30,137 nt of DNA. Source: an uncultured Desulfovibrio sp. Lineage in GTDB: Bacteria; Desulfobacterota; Desulfovibrionia; Desulfovibrionales; Desulfovibrionaceae. The position numbers and the translations under genes are program-made. Positions 8,836 to 16,685 of the stretch are shown one piece after another; the first letter of the stretch is position 1, and each line of letters starts with the position of its first letter. The notes under the pieces were generated by a model. That model ran no database searches, was not told the DNA's origin, and was given only the letters and a program-made list of their open reading frames with translations. The DNA is taken from contig CAJUMQ010000026.1 in NCBI GenBank assembly GCA_910587035.1, positions 1 through 30,137 of the forward strand. The letters run 5' to 3'.

Positions 8836-9903
8836 CTATTTCAGGTTCTTGCCGAAGAAGTCGGCCAGTTTGTCAACAGGAATGAATTCCAGCTTGTCGT
8901 ACAGGTCAAAATGATCCGCGCCAGGAACTACAAACAGCTCTTTTGGTTCCGCAGCTTTGGCATAGGCATCTTTTGTGAAAGGCTGTGAATGCGCTTTTTC
9001 GCCCATTATGAACAGCATGGGCCTGGGCGAAATGGTTTCAATATCATTGAAGGGATAGAAATTCATGAAAGCCACATTGCTGGCCTGGTCGGAGCGTGTA
9101 TTCATTTCCCATGTTTCGCCTTTGGGAACAAATTTCCCCCGCCCCCGGTAAAAATCATAGGAAGCTTTGCGTGGGGCAGGGGAGTCGGGCTTTATTTCAA
9201 ATGGCGCGCCGCCAACCAGCGGCCGCTCGCCGCCCAGAAAGTTCTCATAGCGTTTGGATGCCGCATCCGCGATGACCTTTTTGCGCTGCTCAATGCTTTG
9301 GGATTTATTCAGGCCGCTTCTGCGCATTTCGCCAATGTTATACATGCTGACAGTGGCAACGGCTTTCATGCGCGGGTCAATCTTGGCGGCGCTGATGACA
9401 AAGCTGCCACTGCCGCATATACCGAGAATGCCAATCTTTTCCGGATCGACAAAATCCCTTGTGCCCAAAAAATCCACAGCTGCGCTGAACGCCTCGGCAT
9501 ACAGATCAGGCGCTATGGCATGGCGCGGGGTTCCACCGCTTTCTCCCCAGAATTGCTGGTCTATGGCCAGAGTCACAAAACCGCGTGAGGCAAGCTGCGC
9601 CGCATATACGCAGGCCGCCTGCTCCTTGATCGCTCCCATGGGATGACCGACAACAATCCCCTGGGCCTTGTCTTTCAAATCTTTTGGAACAAAAAGATAT
9701 CCGGCTAGCCGCATGCCGTATTGGTTGTCAAATTCAACATGATAGACACGCACATTGGTCGGCACTTTGAAAGTTGTGAAATGGAGGGACGCAATTTCCT
9801 TTATTTCCGGCTTCTGCGCGGCAAAAATCAGTCCGGAAGGCATAAAAAGACATGCATTCAAAAAAAAGGCCGCCATTATCAGGGCAGAGTGCATTTTTTT
9901 CAT
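8836..9903 (-). CDS. Exported alpha/beta hydrolase, dienelactone-hydrolase-like
   Basis: A 355-residue protein with a signal peptide (roughly residues 1-28). It resembles the YcjY/dienelactone hydrolase group: HPMGAIKEQ oxyanion region, WGESGG turn, nucleophile elbow GICGSGS around residue 163 and a late histidine in GADHFDLYD. The elbow holds cysteine where most esterases have serine, as in dienelactone hydrolase. It is clearly paralogous to the gene at 10471-11526, sharing the KEQ, ESGG/ASGG, LGICG and GEMRR/GKVRR blocks. Its ATG overlaps the cupin stop by one base (TAATG), so translation is probably coupled. Substrate unknown. Confidence 0.91.
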   Translation of the reverse strand: MKKMHSALIMAAFFLNACLFMPSGLIFAAQKPEIKEIASLHFTTFKVPTNVRVYHVEFDNQYGMRLAGYLFVPKDLKDKAQGIVVGHPMGAIKEQAACVYAAQLASRGFVTLAIDQQFWGESGGTPRHAIAPDLYAEAFSAAVDFLGTRDFVDPEKIGILGICGSGSFVISAAKIDPRMKAVATVSMYNIGEMRRSGLNKSQSIEQRKKVIADAASKRYENFLGGERPLVGGAPFEIKPDSPAPRKASYDFYRGRGKFVPKGETWEMNTRSDQASNVAFMNFYPFNDIETISPRPMLFIMGEKAHSQPFTKDAYAKAAEPKELFVVPGADHFDLYDKLEFIPVDKLADFFGKNLK

Positions 9904-10412
9904 TATCTTGCCTTTGCTCCTTCGCCGGCAGCCTTTTTGTATTGTTCGTCATCCACCCTTTCCAGCCATTTTACAGGATTGCCGGGATCGCGTTCGCCAA
10001 TGGCCAGGTGCGTCATGGCTGTTTCGGGGGATGCTCCGTGCCAGTGACGCACACCTGGAGGACAGACCACAATATCACCGGGCAGAATTATCTGGGATTG
10101 CTTTCCCCACTCCTGCGTAACTCCCTTGCCGGATGTCACAATCAGGATTTGCCCTGTGGGGTGGATATGCCAGTTAGTTCTCGCCCCCGGCTCAAAGGTC
10201 ACATACGCTCCATATGCGCGGGCGGGTTCCACCGCCCTGAAAGCAGGATCAACTCGGACATTGCCCGTGAAATTATCCGGATTGGCCTTGCCTGAAGGGG
10301 CGGAACCGGGCCTGATGACAGTCTGTTCGGGCTGTTTGCCGCCATCCGCCTGGGCTTGCGCGGCCAGGCAAAAAATGGCGGAAAACAATATTGCCCCAAA
10401 ATATTTCAGCAT
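9903..10412 (-). CDS. Exported cupin-domain protein
   Basis: About 169 residues. Signal peptide MLKYFGAILFSAIFCLAAQAQA, then a single cupin barrel. The two cupin motifs are visible: GARTNWHIHPTGQILIV (metal ligands His, His and nearby residues) and PGDIVVCPPGVRHWHGASP (third histidine). It probably binds a divalent metal in the periplasm. Small cupins of this kind are often found fused to or beside carboxymuconolactone-decarboxylase-like genes, as here. The ATG at 10412 has GGAG upstream. Function beyond metal binding is not known. Confidence 0.92.
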   Translation of the reverse strand: MLKYFGAILFSAIFCLAAQAQADGGKQPEQTVIRPGSAPSGKANPDNFTGNVRVDPAFRAVEPARAYGAYVTFEPGARTNWHIHPTGQILIVTSGKGVTQEWGKQSQIILPGDIVVCPPGVRHWHGASPETAMTHLAIGERDPGNPVKWLERVDDEQYKKAAGEGAKAR

Positions 10413-10470
10413 GTTTTCTCCGGGGCCGCGCGGCGAAGGAGTGCCCACCACGCGGCAGTGTTGTGGGGAC

Positions 10471-11526
10471 TTACAAATTCTTGCCGTAAAATTCCTTCAG
10501 CTTGCCCACAGCCTTGTCCACATATTCAGGAACATAATAAGTCTGGATATGCGTCGCACCTGGAATAAGGAACAACTCGCGACTTTTGGCGCCCGTGGCC
10601 TTGGGCAGGGCGTCTTCAGTCATATAAAGCGTGTCTGCTTTGTCGCCGCCCATCATCAGGAGCGGCGCGCTTATGAGGTCTATCTGGTCGGTGGCATCCC
10701 AGGGCATGAGATCCATCAGGCTTTCGGTAGTGTAGGCGAAAGTGGAATTGGGATGGCGATGCGTCCTGCCATAGTAGAGCATACCTTCCCGGTAAAGATC
10801 GGTTGGGATTTGCGCGATCTTTTCATCCGTCAGGGAATCAAAATCCACATTGCCGGAAATTTCCGGTTTGCCCCCCGCCTTCATTTTCGCCCTGGCTTCG
10901 GAAGCTTGGGTCAGGCGCTCCTGTATGGTGGGCACCTGCCCGCTCATGAAGCCATCCCGGCGCACCTTGCCGGAATTGAACATGCTCAGGGTGGCCACGG
11001 CTTTCAGCCGTTTGTCGGATTTGGCCGCGTTCAATGTGTAGCCACCACCGCCGCAGATGCCAAGAACGCCAATCCTCTTATCGTCAACACCGGGATATTT
11101 GCTGATGAAATCAACCATGCCGTGGATATCCTCGGTGCGGTAATATGGTTTGTCCGTATGGCGCGGCTCGCCCCCGCTGGCTCCCTGGTATGCCGCGTCG
11201 GCCGCTATGGTGATGTAGCCCTCATTGGCCAGTCTTTGCGCGTATTCCCCGGCCACCTGCTCTTTCACTCCCCCATTTGGATGGGCCACGACAATGGCGG
11301 GATAGCTGCCATCGGCCTTGTAGCCTGCCGGCGTATAGACATTGGCGGCGATTTTAATGCCGTTCAGGTCATAGTTCACCGGATGAATATGAACCTTTCC
11401 CGGCATATTTTCCGTAATGGCATTGGCATATACCAGCCCGAATGGATTTGCGGACGCCGCAAAAGTTGGCCCGGCAATTGCGAGTACGGATGCGAAAGCG
11501 ACAGACGCGACAGTTCCTTTTTCCAT
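10471..11526 (-). CDS. Exported alpha/beta hydrolase, paralogue of the 8836-9903 gene
   Basis: About 351 residues with an N-terminal signal peptide ending near TFAASA. Core blocks are AHPNGGVKEQ, YQGASGGEPRH, the elbow GVLGICGGGG with Cys158 in the nucleophile position (no serine there), and a late histidine in GATHIQTY. The paralogous gene two places downstream shares the same organisation, pointing to duplication within the operon. I chose the ATG at 11526 because GGAGG lies five bases upstream; an ATG at 11538 is four codons earlier. Likely hydrolyses an ester or lactone outside the cytoplasm. Confidence 0.91.
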   Translation of the reverse strand: MEKGTVASVAFASVLAIAGPTFAASANPFGLVYANAITENMPGKVHIHPVNYDLNGIKIAANVYTPAGYKADGSYPAIVVAHPNGGVKEQVAGEYAQRLANEGYITIAADAAYQGASGGEPRHTDKPYYRTEDIHGMVDFISKYPGVDDKRIGVLGICGGGGYTLNAAKSDKRLKAVATLSMFNSGKVRRDGFMSGQVPTIQERLTQASEARAKMKAGGKPEISGNVDFDSLTDEKIAQIPTDLYREGMLYYGRTHRHPNSTFAYTTESLMDLMPWDATDQIDLISAPLLMMGGDKADTLYMTEDALPKATGAKSRELFLIPGATHIQTYYVPEYVDKAVGKLKEFYGKNL

Positions 11527-11539
11527 TTCATCCTCCATG

Positions 11540-12250
11540 TCATTTTGTAGATTTTAAAGCCTTGGCCAGAATGTCAGCGGCCAATGCAGCCTGGTTTTTG
11601 CCCACCCGTTCAGCAAGGATATTTACAAAGTCTCTCAACTGGGCTGCTGTGATGCCAATATTCAGGCAGACTTTATAATGGGATTCAAGCTGCTCGGGAG
11701 CGGGCAAGGCCGCAAGAGCCGCGATTGTGGCAATTTCCCTTTCCTTATCTGTAAGAAGGTTTCTGGCAAAAATATCGCAAAATAGGTGCTCTTTCAGAAA
11801 TACTCCTATATCGGGGCAAAATTCATACAGCTTTCCAGTTACGGGACGCCCGACAAGCCCAGTCTGGATTTTTCCGCCAATTGCAAGTCTGTCCGCGCCC
11901 GCGGCAAGCTTTTTGGGCGCGTCACCCTGTTTGTCCTCGATTCCTTGCGCTTTTCGCTCATCCAGAAGATTCATGAACGTTGAAAGAGCGGTCAAGGCGC
12001 GCGGGAAACCGCAATAGGCATACATCTGAATAAGAACTTCCTTGATCTCATTGATGGTGAGACCAGCTTGAAGTCCGCCGGACAATGCCTTTTTTAATTG
12101 ATCCGAATTGCCATTGGCGGTAAAAGCGGCTATGGGAATTATGGCGGCCTGCTGAGCCGAGAGATCATCTGTTTTGGCGTCGGCCATTTGCCTGCCTCCT
12201 GTAAGCATAAATATGGTGATTACCAATATCGCGCAAAAAATACGCTTCAT
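11540..12250 (-). CDS. Exported carboxymuconolactone-decarboxylase-like protein
   Basis: About 236 residues. A short signal peptide (MKRIFCAILVITIFMLTGG) is followed by two CMD/AhpD-like helical repeats: EVLIQMYAYCGFPRALTAL in the first and REIATIAALAAL with the LESHYKVCLNIGIT block in the second. The CxxC pair of AhpD peroxidase-type members is absent, so a thiol-peroxidase role is unlikely. This is the first structural gene after the araC-type regulator; its ATG at 12250 has GGGGG upstream. The upstream region contains the putative regulator-binding repeats. Exported CMD proteins beside cupins and aldo/keto reductases recur in anaerobes, but their reaction is not settled. Confidence 0.9.
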   Translation of the reverse strand: MKRIFCAILVITIFMLTGGRQMADAKTDDLSAQQAAIIPIAAFTANGNSDQLKKALSGGLQAGLTINEIKEVLIQMYAYCGFPRALTALSTFMNLLDERKAQGIEDKQGDAPKKLAAGADRLAIGGKIQTGLVGRPVTGKLYEFCPDIGVFLKEHLFCDIFARNLLTDKEREIATIAALAALPAPEQLESHYKVCLNIGITAAQLRDFVNILAERVGKNQAALAADILAKALKSTK

Positions 12251-12299
12251 ATGTGTTCCCCCAAATTTGCTTGATTGCTTGAAAACATTTTTTCTTTTT

Positions 12300-12305
12300 A
12301 TTATC
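12300..12305 (-). promoter_or_regulatory. Candidate -10 box of the redox/hydrolase operon
   Basis: Read on the minus strand the box is GATAAT, about 50 bases before the CMD gene start. The hexamer 17 bases upstream is a poor -35 match (GCATTC) and overlaps the proximal 11-bp operator repeat, as expected for a promoter that needs an AraC-type activator. Inferred from pattern only. Confidence 0.45.
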
Positions 12306-12325
12306 CCAGACAAACATTTTGTGAA

Positions 12326-12358
12326 TGCCTATTCCGATAATTTTATTTGCCTATTCCG
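12326..12358 (-). promoter_or_regulatory. Tandem 11-bp operator, likely AraC-type binding site
   Basis: Two perfect copies of TGCCTATTCCG (plus-strand sequence) lie at 12326-12336 and 12348-12358, start-to-start 22 bp, i.e. two helical turns on the same DNA face. Direct repeats with this spacing are the classical site of AraC-family dimers. They sit between the regulator gene and the operon and run up to the -35 position of the candidate promoter. Confidence 0.65.
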
Positions 12359-12375
12359 CTAGCTTAAATGAAGAC

Positions 12376-12399
12376 GCGGCTTTTCATCTGAAAAGCCGC
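12376..12399 (-). terminator. Hairpin after araC-type gene, possible weak terminator
   Basis: A perfect 10-bp stem (GCGGCTTTTC with GAAAAGCCGC) and a 4-base loop, 36 bases after the regulator stop codon. The sequence after it on the minus strand (TCTTCATTT) is only moderately T-rich, so it could be a partial terminator or a boundary between regulator and operon transcripts. Confidence 0.5.
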
Positions 12400-12434
12400 T
12401 CTCCACCGGACAGTCGATGGGCCTGAAATGAAAA

Positions 12435-13334
12435 TTATGTATGGTTTTTTGCTGTGTTTTTTATGGGAGGCTCCCCAAAGTGCCGCTTATACTCCCGCGA
12501 AAATTGCGATTCGCTTTCATAGCCAACTGCTGGCGCTGCGGCTCGCGCCTCCATATTGCCTATAAGCAGTAATCTTCTGGCTTCGTTAAGCCGTAGATGT
12601 TTTTGAAATTGCAAAGGGCTCAGGCTGGTTACTTCCCTAAAATATTTATTGAAGGTGGAAGGCGCAAGATTTACCTGCCTTGCAAGCTCCTCCATGTGTA
12701 TCTGCTCCCGGAAATTTTTCCTCATGTATGCGATAGCACGCGCGATGCGGTTGTCCCTGGTGCCGGGCATGGAGAACTGGCACAATCTTTCACCAAGAGG
12801 GCTTTGCAGGGCAAAATAGTGCATTTCTTTCACTATCATATTGTACAAAAATTCATCCTCATCTTTGGAATCAAACAGCTGTAGCAAACGATAAAATGTC
12901 ATTAGAAGGTCATCGGATGCAATTCCTTTGCAGATTGAAGCCTGCCCACTGGAAGAAAATTCCATATCGCATTGGCAGTTAGCAAGCAAAGTTCGCACAA
13001 CAAGGGGATCAAGTCTTAATGAAATTGAAAGAAAAGGGTAATCTTGGCTGGCTTCGGTTATATGGAAAACACCAGGCATGTCGCTGCAAAGTATGACATA
13101 TTCACCTTTGCCGTAACTTACTTCTTTTTCCCCATAGAACGCGCATTTGTCACCGCCTACCACCAGAGCAATCATGGGGTGGTACAGGCAATTTTCCGTG
13201 GCGGTTGTGGAATCATATCTGGTCAGGGCAATGTCGCCATGATCAGATTCCAGTCTTTTGGGCACAGGCATCAGCTGCATCAGTTTGTCATGCAGAAGAG
13301 CAAGAAGTTTTTCATTTGCTGCGGTTGAATCCAT
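12435..13334 (-). CDS. AraC-family transcriptional regulator
   Basis: A 299-residue regulator. The N-terminal ~190 residues match the AraC_N type (PF06719-like) sensing domain. The C-terminal ~100 residues hold two helix-turn-helix motifs (about 212-235 and 262-285, with the typical GYESESQFSREYKRHFGEPP signature). The sensing half contains several cysteines (residues 49, 64, 83, 120, 122, 135), which might react with electrophiles as proposed for YqhC-like regulators; this is inference. It reads in the same direction as the operon it precedes, and the tandem 11-bp repeats lie between them. Probably activates that operon. Confidence 0.93.
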   Translation of the reverse strand: MDSTAANEKLLALLHDKLMQLMPVPKRLESDHGDIALTRYDSTTATENCLYHPMIALVVGGDKCAFYGEKEVSYGKGEYVILCSDMPGVFHITEASQDYPFLSISLRLDPLVVRTLLANCQCDMEFSSSGQASICKGIASDDLLMTFYRLLQLFDSKDEDEFLYNMIVKEMHYFALQSPLGERLCQFSMPGTRDNRIARAIAYMRKNFREQIHMEELARQVNLAPSTFNKYFREVTSLSPLQFQKHLRLNEARRLLLIGNMEARAAAPAVGYESESQFSREYKRHFGEPPIKNTAKNHT

Positions 13335-13374
13335 GTGATGTCACCTTAATGTAAATAAAAGAAACGATTTAGGG

Positions 13375-13775
13375 TTAAAGGACACAAAAAAATATGGCGA
13401 TTAACCCCATGCTAACAAATGAATGGAAGGTATGCGCACATCGGTTGTATCGCATTGCAAGTCCTCTCCAATCCTTTAATCTGGAGAACATATTTTCGAT
13501 GATATGACGTCGACTGTACAAGCTTTTATCATACGGTTCAGAATTTTCCTGTTTGATTTCGGTGGGATACATACTCTTTTTCCTTTAAGAATTCCACAAA
13601 TTTTGAATGCGTCATATGCTTTATCCGCAATAAAATTTTTGCTGCGGCGCAAATTTCTTTCTATCAATTTAGAAGCAGCTTTTACATCATGCGTTTGGCC
13701 TGGAGTTATGCAAAAATCAATTGGCTCCGCTTCTTCATTACAAAGCAGCGGAGGAACCATCCTTGCATGCCGCTC
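13375..13775 (-). pseudogene. IS5-family (ISL2-like) transposase remnant, truncated and frameshifted
   Basis: Minus-strand DDE transposase C-terminal half. Frame one shows PIDFCITPGQTHDVKAAS, then FIADKAYDAF (a catalytic Asp region) and CIPPKSNRK. The protein then shifts frame and continues as EPYDKSLYSRRHIIENMFSR (catalytic Glu region), LKDWRGLAMRYNRCAH, then stop at 13375. The shift is explained by one missing A in the run at 13544-13547. The N-terminal part (before about 13775) is missing or unrecognisable and no terminal inverted repeats were found, so the element is dead. Confidence 0.88.
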
Positions 13776-13923
13776 GAAAACACGATTCTGGGCAGGAAAG
13801 ACATGGGTAAAGAAAACAGATAGGGAATACAGTCTCAGACAGAGTATTTTCGCACATATCGGCGTGGGTGAGGGCAAATTCCGCAAGGTTGTCATAGGGA
13901 AAAACGGGATAACATGGGGAAAA

Positions 13924-14367
13924 ATGATGAATTTTCGCCCAAACGGCATGTGCCTCGATCGTTTTGTGCAAGCTCAATCCAATGGCGTATATGAGCGGGC
14001 ATTAGTGGAGATTAAAGCCGGTCGCAAGCGTTCACACTGGATGTGGTTTGTATTTCCGCAAGTTGCAGGATTGGGCTTTTCCTCCACGAGCCAATATTAT
14101 GGCATCAAGGGCCTTACAGAAGCTAAAGAGTATCTGGCGCACCCTGTATTGGGTCCGCGCCTGCGAGAAATTACCCATGCTTTGCTTGACTTGCCAAATC
14201 CTGATCCTGAGAAAATTTTTGGTTATCCGGATGATTTAAAACTGCATTCCTCCCTGACCTTGTTTGATTTTGTCTCCCCTCGCGAAATTTTTGCTGACGC
14301 CCTTGCAAAATGTTTTGGGGGTGAAAGGGATGGAGAAACGGTCAGGATTGTTGCGGATTGCAACTGA
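13924..14367 (+). CDS. DUF1810 family protein
   Basis: A 147-residue plus-strand protein matching the DUF1810 family over its whole length: LDRFVQAQ near the start, then GRKRSHWMWFVFPQ, GIKGLTEAKEYLAHP, GPRLREIT and IFGYPDDLKLHSSLTLF. The open frame extends much further upstream, but that part is antisense to the transposase remnant. The ATG at 13924 with GGGGA immediately upstream gives the family length. Biochemical role unknown. It is the only intact-looking plus-strand gene in the window, and its 3' end overlaps the antisense 3' end of the AlpA-like gene by 145 bp. Confidence 0.88.
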   Translation: MMNFRPNGMCLDRFVQAQSNGVYERALVEIKAGRKRSHWMWFVFPQVAGLGFSSTSQYYGIKGLTEAKEYLAHPVLGPRLREITHALLDLPNPDPEKIFGYPDDLKLHSSLTLFDFVSPREIFADALAKCFGGERDGETVRIVADCN

Positions 14368-14699
14368 ACACAAAGCGGGACAGGTATTCCGGTGCGGGAC
14401 AGAATCCTGTCCAAAATTACCACCCCAATTTTCAGGAAAGTGCTCAACCATTGCATGGACGGAGCTGATATTTGTTCATCCGGAGCCGCTTCTTCGATGT
14501 CTCCATTTTCATTTTTTTCATGAAGCTCTGCAATATCTTGTCTGCGATAAAATGCGACCTTCACCATCTTGATCGCCGCAGGGAAAATGCCTCTCTGGAC
14601 ACCTTCGTACCAATACGCCTTACTTACGGGAATGAGTCCATGCACTTGCTTTAACCGAAGAAACCCACCCGTATCCCAATTATTCTGACTTTCGTCCAT
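14223..14699 (-). CDS. AlpA-like MerR/Xis-type DNA-binding protein
   Basis: About 158 residues. The N-terminal ~70 residues match AlpA-type regulators found in prophages and integrative elements: FLRLKQVHGLIPVSKAYWYEGVQ, GIFPAAIKM and AFYRRQDI, a winged HTH of the excisionase type. The ATG at 14699 has GGAGG six bases upstream. The rest is low in recognisable structure, and its last ~48 codons are antisense to the end of the DUF1810 gene, so the native C-terminus has probably been replaced by read-through into foreign sequence. No integrase is seen in the window; this is likely a leftover of an integrated element. Confidence 0.7.
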   Translation of the reverse strand: MDESQNNWDTGGFLRLKQVHGLIPVSKAYWYEGVQRGIFPAAIKMVKVAFYRRQDIAELHEKNENGDIEEAAPDEQISAPSMQWLSTFLKIGVVILDRILSRTGIPVPLCVQLQSATILTVSPSLSPPKHFARASAKISRGETKSNKVREECSFKSSG

Positions 14700-15184
14700 T
14701 GCCGCCTCCAAGATAGATTCCTTCTGACGACAATGAATACTTATGGATGCAAATATCTGTCGGAATAGATAGAAAAAACCTATCCAGATTTTTTGGACAA
14801 CATACTCTCCGCTGGATTTTACCATTTTCAAATGATTTTATGGGGTAATATTTATAAAATACTGCTAAAACTACTTGATAAAAGCCATTATTAAAGTCCG
14901 TCCCGGGGAGCCAAACCAAATTTCCACCAAGCCCCGCAAGGTTTCAAAAGCCTTGTGGGGCTTGGGCTTTAAGGCTTTCAAGTCATTTCTATGCTACCCA
15001 TAAATCCCGTTTTATCCCAATAAGCTTCTGGAGGGCTGTAGCAATGCCTGATCGTATACCAGAAACAAGTAATACGAGCAGCGCGGATTATTGCCGGCTT
15101 CCATGGGAGATGTGGTTTCGCTTTGCAGGACCATAGGCAAAAAAGGGTAGCCTTCAAAAAATGCGGTATTTTTTTACGTGATTT
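14700..15184. other. Intergenic region, no recognisable gene
   Basis: About 490 bp with no coding region I can support. A minus-strand open stretch near 14978-15180 has no recognisable motif. The only clear structure is the hairpin at 14927-14965. It separates the AlpA-like gene from the end of the candidate defence operon. Confidence 0.6.
14927..14965. terminator. Strong 15-bp hairpin of unclear orientation
   Basis: Arms CCAAGCCCCGCAAGG and CCTTGTGGGGCTTGG pair over 15 bp with one G-T wobble and a 9-base loop. Neither side has a long T-run (GGCTTTAAGG on plus, GGAAATTTGG on minus), so it may be a backup terminator for the minus-strand operon ending at 15191 or a repeat-like palindrome. Confidence 0.4.
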
Positions 15185-15222
15185 AAAAAGTGGGGATTGT
15201 GAGCTTTGATTCACAATCCCCA
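15185..15222 (-). terminator. Intrinsic terminator of the WYL/KAP/nuclease operon
   Basis: A 12-bp perfect stem (15191-15202 with 15211-15222, GC-rich outer half GGGGATTGTGA) with an 8-base loop is followed on the minus strand by CTTTTTAAATC. It lies 21 bases past the stop of the membrane-protein gene that closes the operon. Confidence 0.82.
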
Positions 15223-15243
15223 TGCATTTGATGTTACAGCCTG

Positions 15244-16611
15244 TCAGGATGGCTGCCTGATGATTTTCATCAGGCTGTTTTGCCATGTTTTCAGCAATAT
15301 GGCGACAATTGCCAGTTCCGCAAGCAGGGCAGCCCACAAAGGTATTTTGGACAAAAACCATTGGGTTATAAACCACCACAAGAGCGGTTTTGACTTTTGC
15401 GCAAGCTCGACCATCTTATCCAGGGAATGCCAGCATTTCTTCGCCACAGCTTTAAGTCCGTTTTCACCAACTCTCATGGACTGCTTCATCGTGGTGGCGG
15501 AAAGCTTGCCCTGTTTGCCCAGGGTGGACATTGCGTCCAGCGCGTTTTTCCCGCCAAAGCGAAAAATGGCTCGCCCATTATCCCCCAGTTCAAGCGCCAT
15601 TTTTGAAAGGGATGAAACGCTTTTGATATTGCCGGCATTTTCCGAAATCAGTTTCGCCGCATAGGGATTCTGCCTGGCCAGTGATGCAACCTCTCCCAGA
15701 CTTGCCAGCCTTGTTTTTGTCATCTTGGCAATGTCTTCAATATCTGCCATATGTTTTTGCAAATAGCCCTTAATCTGGTCGGGATTGACCATATGGCTCA
15801 ATCCGGAAATCTTCTCTTTCACAGAGCCTGATGGAAGTTTTGCAAGTGGCAAATTGTCCAATATTTTAAGATTATGTATTTTTTTGAAAACGGGTTCAAA
15901 AAGATTTTGACAGGCTTTTTTCAGTTTGGGATTCATAAACTTAAGGGCCTTGCGTATTCCCAAACTCATTTTTCTTACAGGCTCAAACATGGCGATCGCG
16001 CCCGCGGCAGTGGCGCCTCCTGTAAAAACACCGGCAATGCTGCCGGCATATTCACCCAGGGTCATTGTCAGGCCAATTCCTGCAAGTCCGGCTGAAAGTT
16101 TGTCCACTTCCCGGCCTGCGGAATAATTTTGCCATTCTTTATAAAGATCCCTCGCATCGCCAGCGCCTGAAAAATCTATGGCGACATTGGCCGCCTGCGA
16201 TATCATTTCATCACTTTCCTCGCCAGTAATGCCTTTGATTAAATGTTTGCCCTGATGCAGGGTCCCGGAGACAATACCGGTTCTGGTTTTATGTATTTTG
16301 TTCTCAAGCTCCTGCAGCTCCGGGCTGGGAGCTGTTCCAGGAATTGATTGATAAAACTGGATATATTGCTCCGCTGTCCTTAATTGCCCCTTTTCCACAA
16401 GTCCTTGCGCATATTTTACGGGAGAAAAGGTCAATGCCCCCTTGAGCAATGGCAGGGCGGGATTAATCTTCGCGTAAAAAAGGTCGGCGCAAAAACCGGC
16501 CAGCAAAATTGTTATGGATATTTTAGAAATAAGTCCAAACCTGGCGAATGAAGGAATCCAGGCACAAATAAAACGCATTATTTTCAAACAATATCCCCAT
16601 ACGCCATCCAT
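15244..16611 (-). CDS. Uncharacterised membrane protein, last gene of candidate defence operon
   Basis: About 455 residues, not recognised as a known family. A hydrophobic segment near residues 20-45 (ISITILLAGFCADLF), a glycine/alanine-rich hydrophobic stretch in the middle (SIAGVFTGGATAAGAIAMF), and a C-terminal pair of hydrophobic segments (WWFITQWFLSKIPLWAALL, then LAIVAILLKTW) point to membrane association. Between them are amphipathic helices rich in Lys, Ala and Leu. The ATG at 16611 follows AGGATAAAT; an earlier TTG at 16629 is less likely. It may act as a membrane effector or an anchor for the KAP ATPase; this is inference from context. Confidence 0.8.
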   Translation of the reverse strand: MDGVWGYCLKIMRFICAWIPSFARFGLISKISITILLAGFCADLFYAKINPALPLLKGALTFSPVKYAQGLVEKGQLRTAEQYIQFYQSIPGTAPSPELQELENKIHKTRTGIVSGTLHQGKHLIKGITGEESDEMISQAANVAIDFSGAGDARDLYKEWQNYSAGREVDKLSAGLAGIGLTMTLGEYAGSIAGVFTGGATAAGAIAMFEPVRKMSLGIRKALKFMNPKLKKACQNLFEPVFKKIHNLKILDNLPLAKLPSGSVKEKISGLSHMVNPDQIKGYLQKHMADIEDIAKMTKTRLASLGEVASLARQNPYAAKLISENAGNIKSVSSLSKMALELGDNGRAIFRFGGKNALDAMSTLGKQGKLSATTMKQSMRVGENGLKAVAKKCWHSLDKMVELAQKSKPLLWWFITQWFLSKIPLWAALLAELAIVAILLKTWQNSLMKIIRQPS

Positions 16612-16685
16612 ATTTATCCTCTCCCTCAAATTTTTTTCATCCAGAATTTATTACACCAAACTTGATGCTGGGTTATTGCTCATTT

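Noticed and set aside
13504..13923. Upstream extension of the DUF1810 open frame
   Set aside because: It is antisense to the IS5 transposase remnant and has no family similarity; the ATG at 13924 with a ribosome site gives the normal length.
14978..15379. 133-codon minus-strand ORF at the end of the KAP operon
   Set aside because: It overlaps the terminator and the membrane-protein gene in another frame, and shows no domain.
15244..16611. Phage tape-measure protein
   Set aside because: The hydrophobic and helical pattern is superficially similar, but the protein is short, no phage structural genes are nearby, and it ends a regulator-NTPase-nuclease operon.
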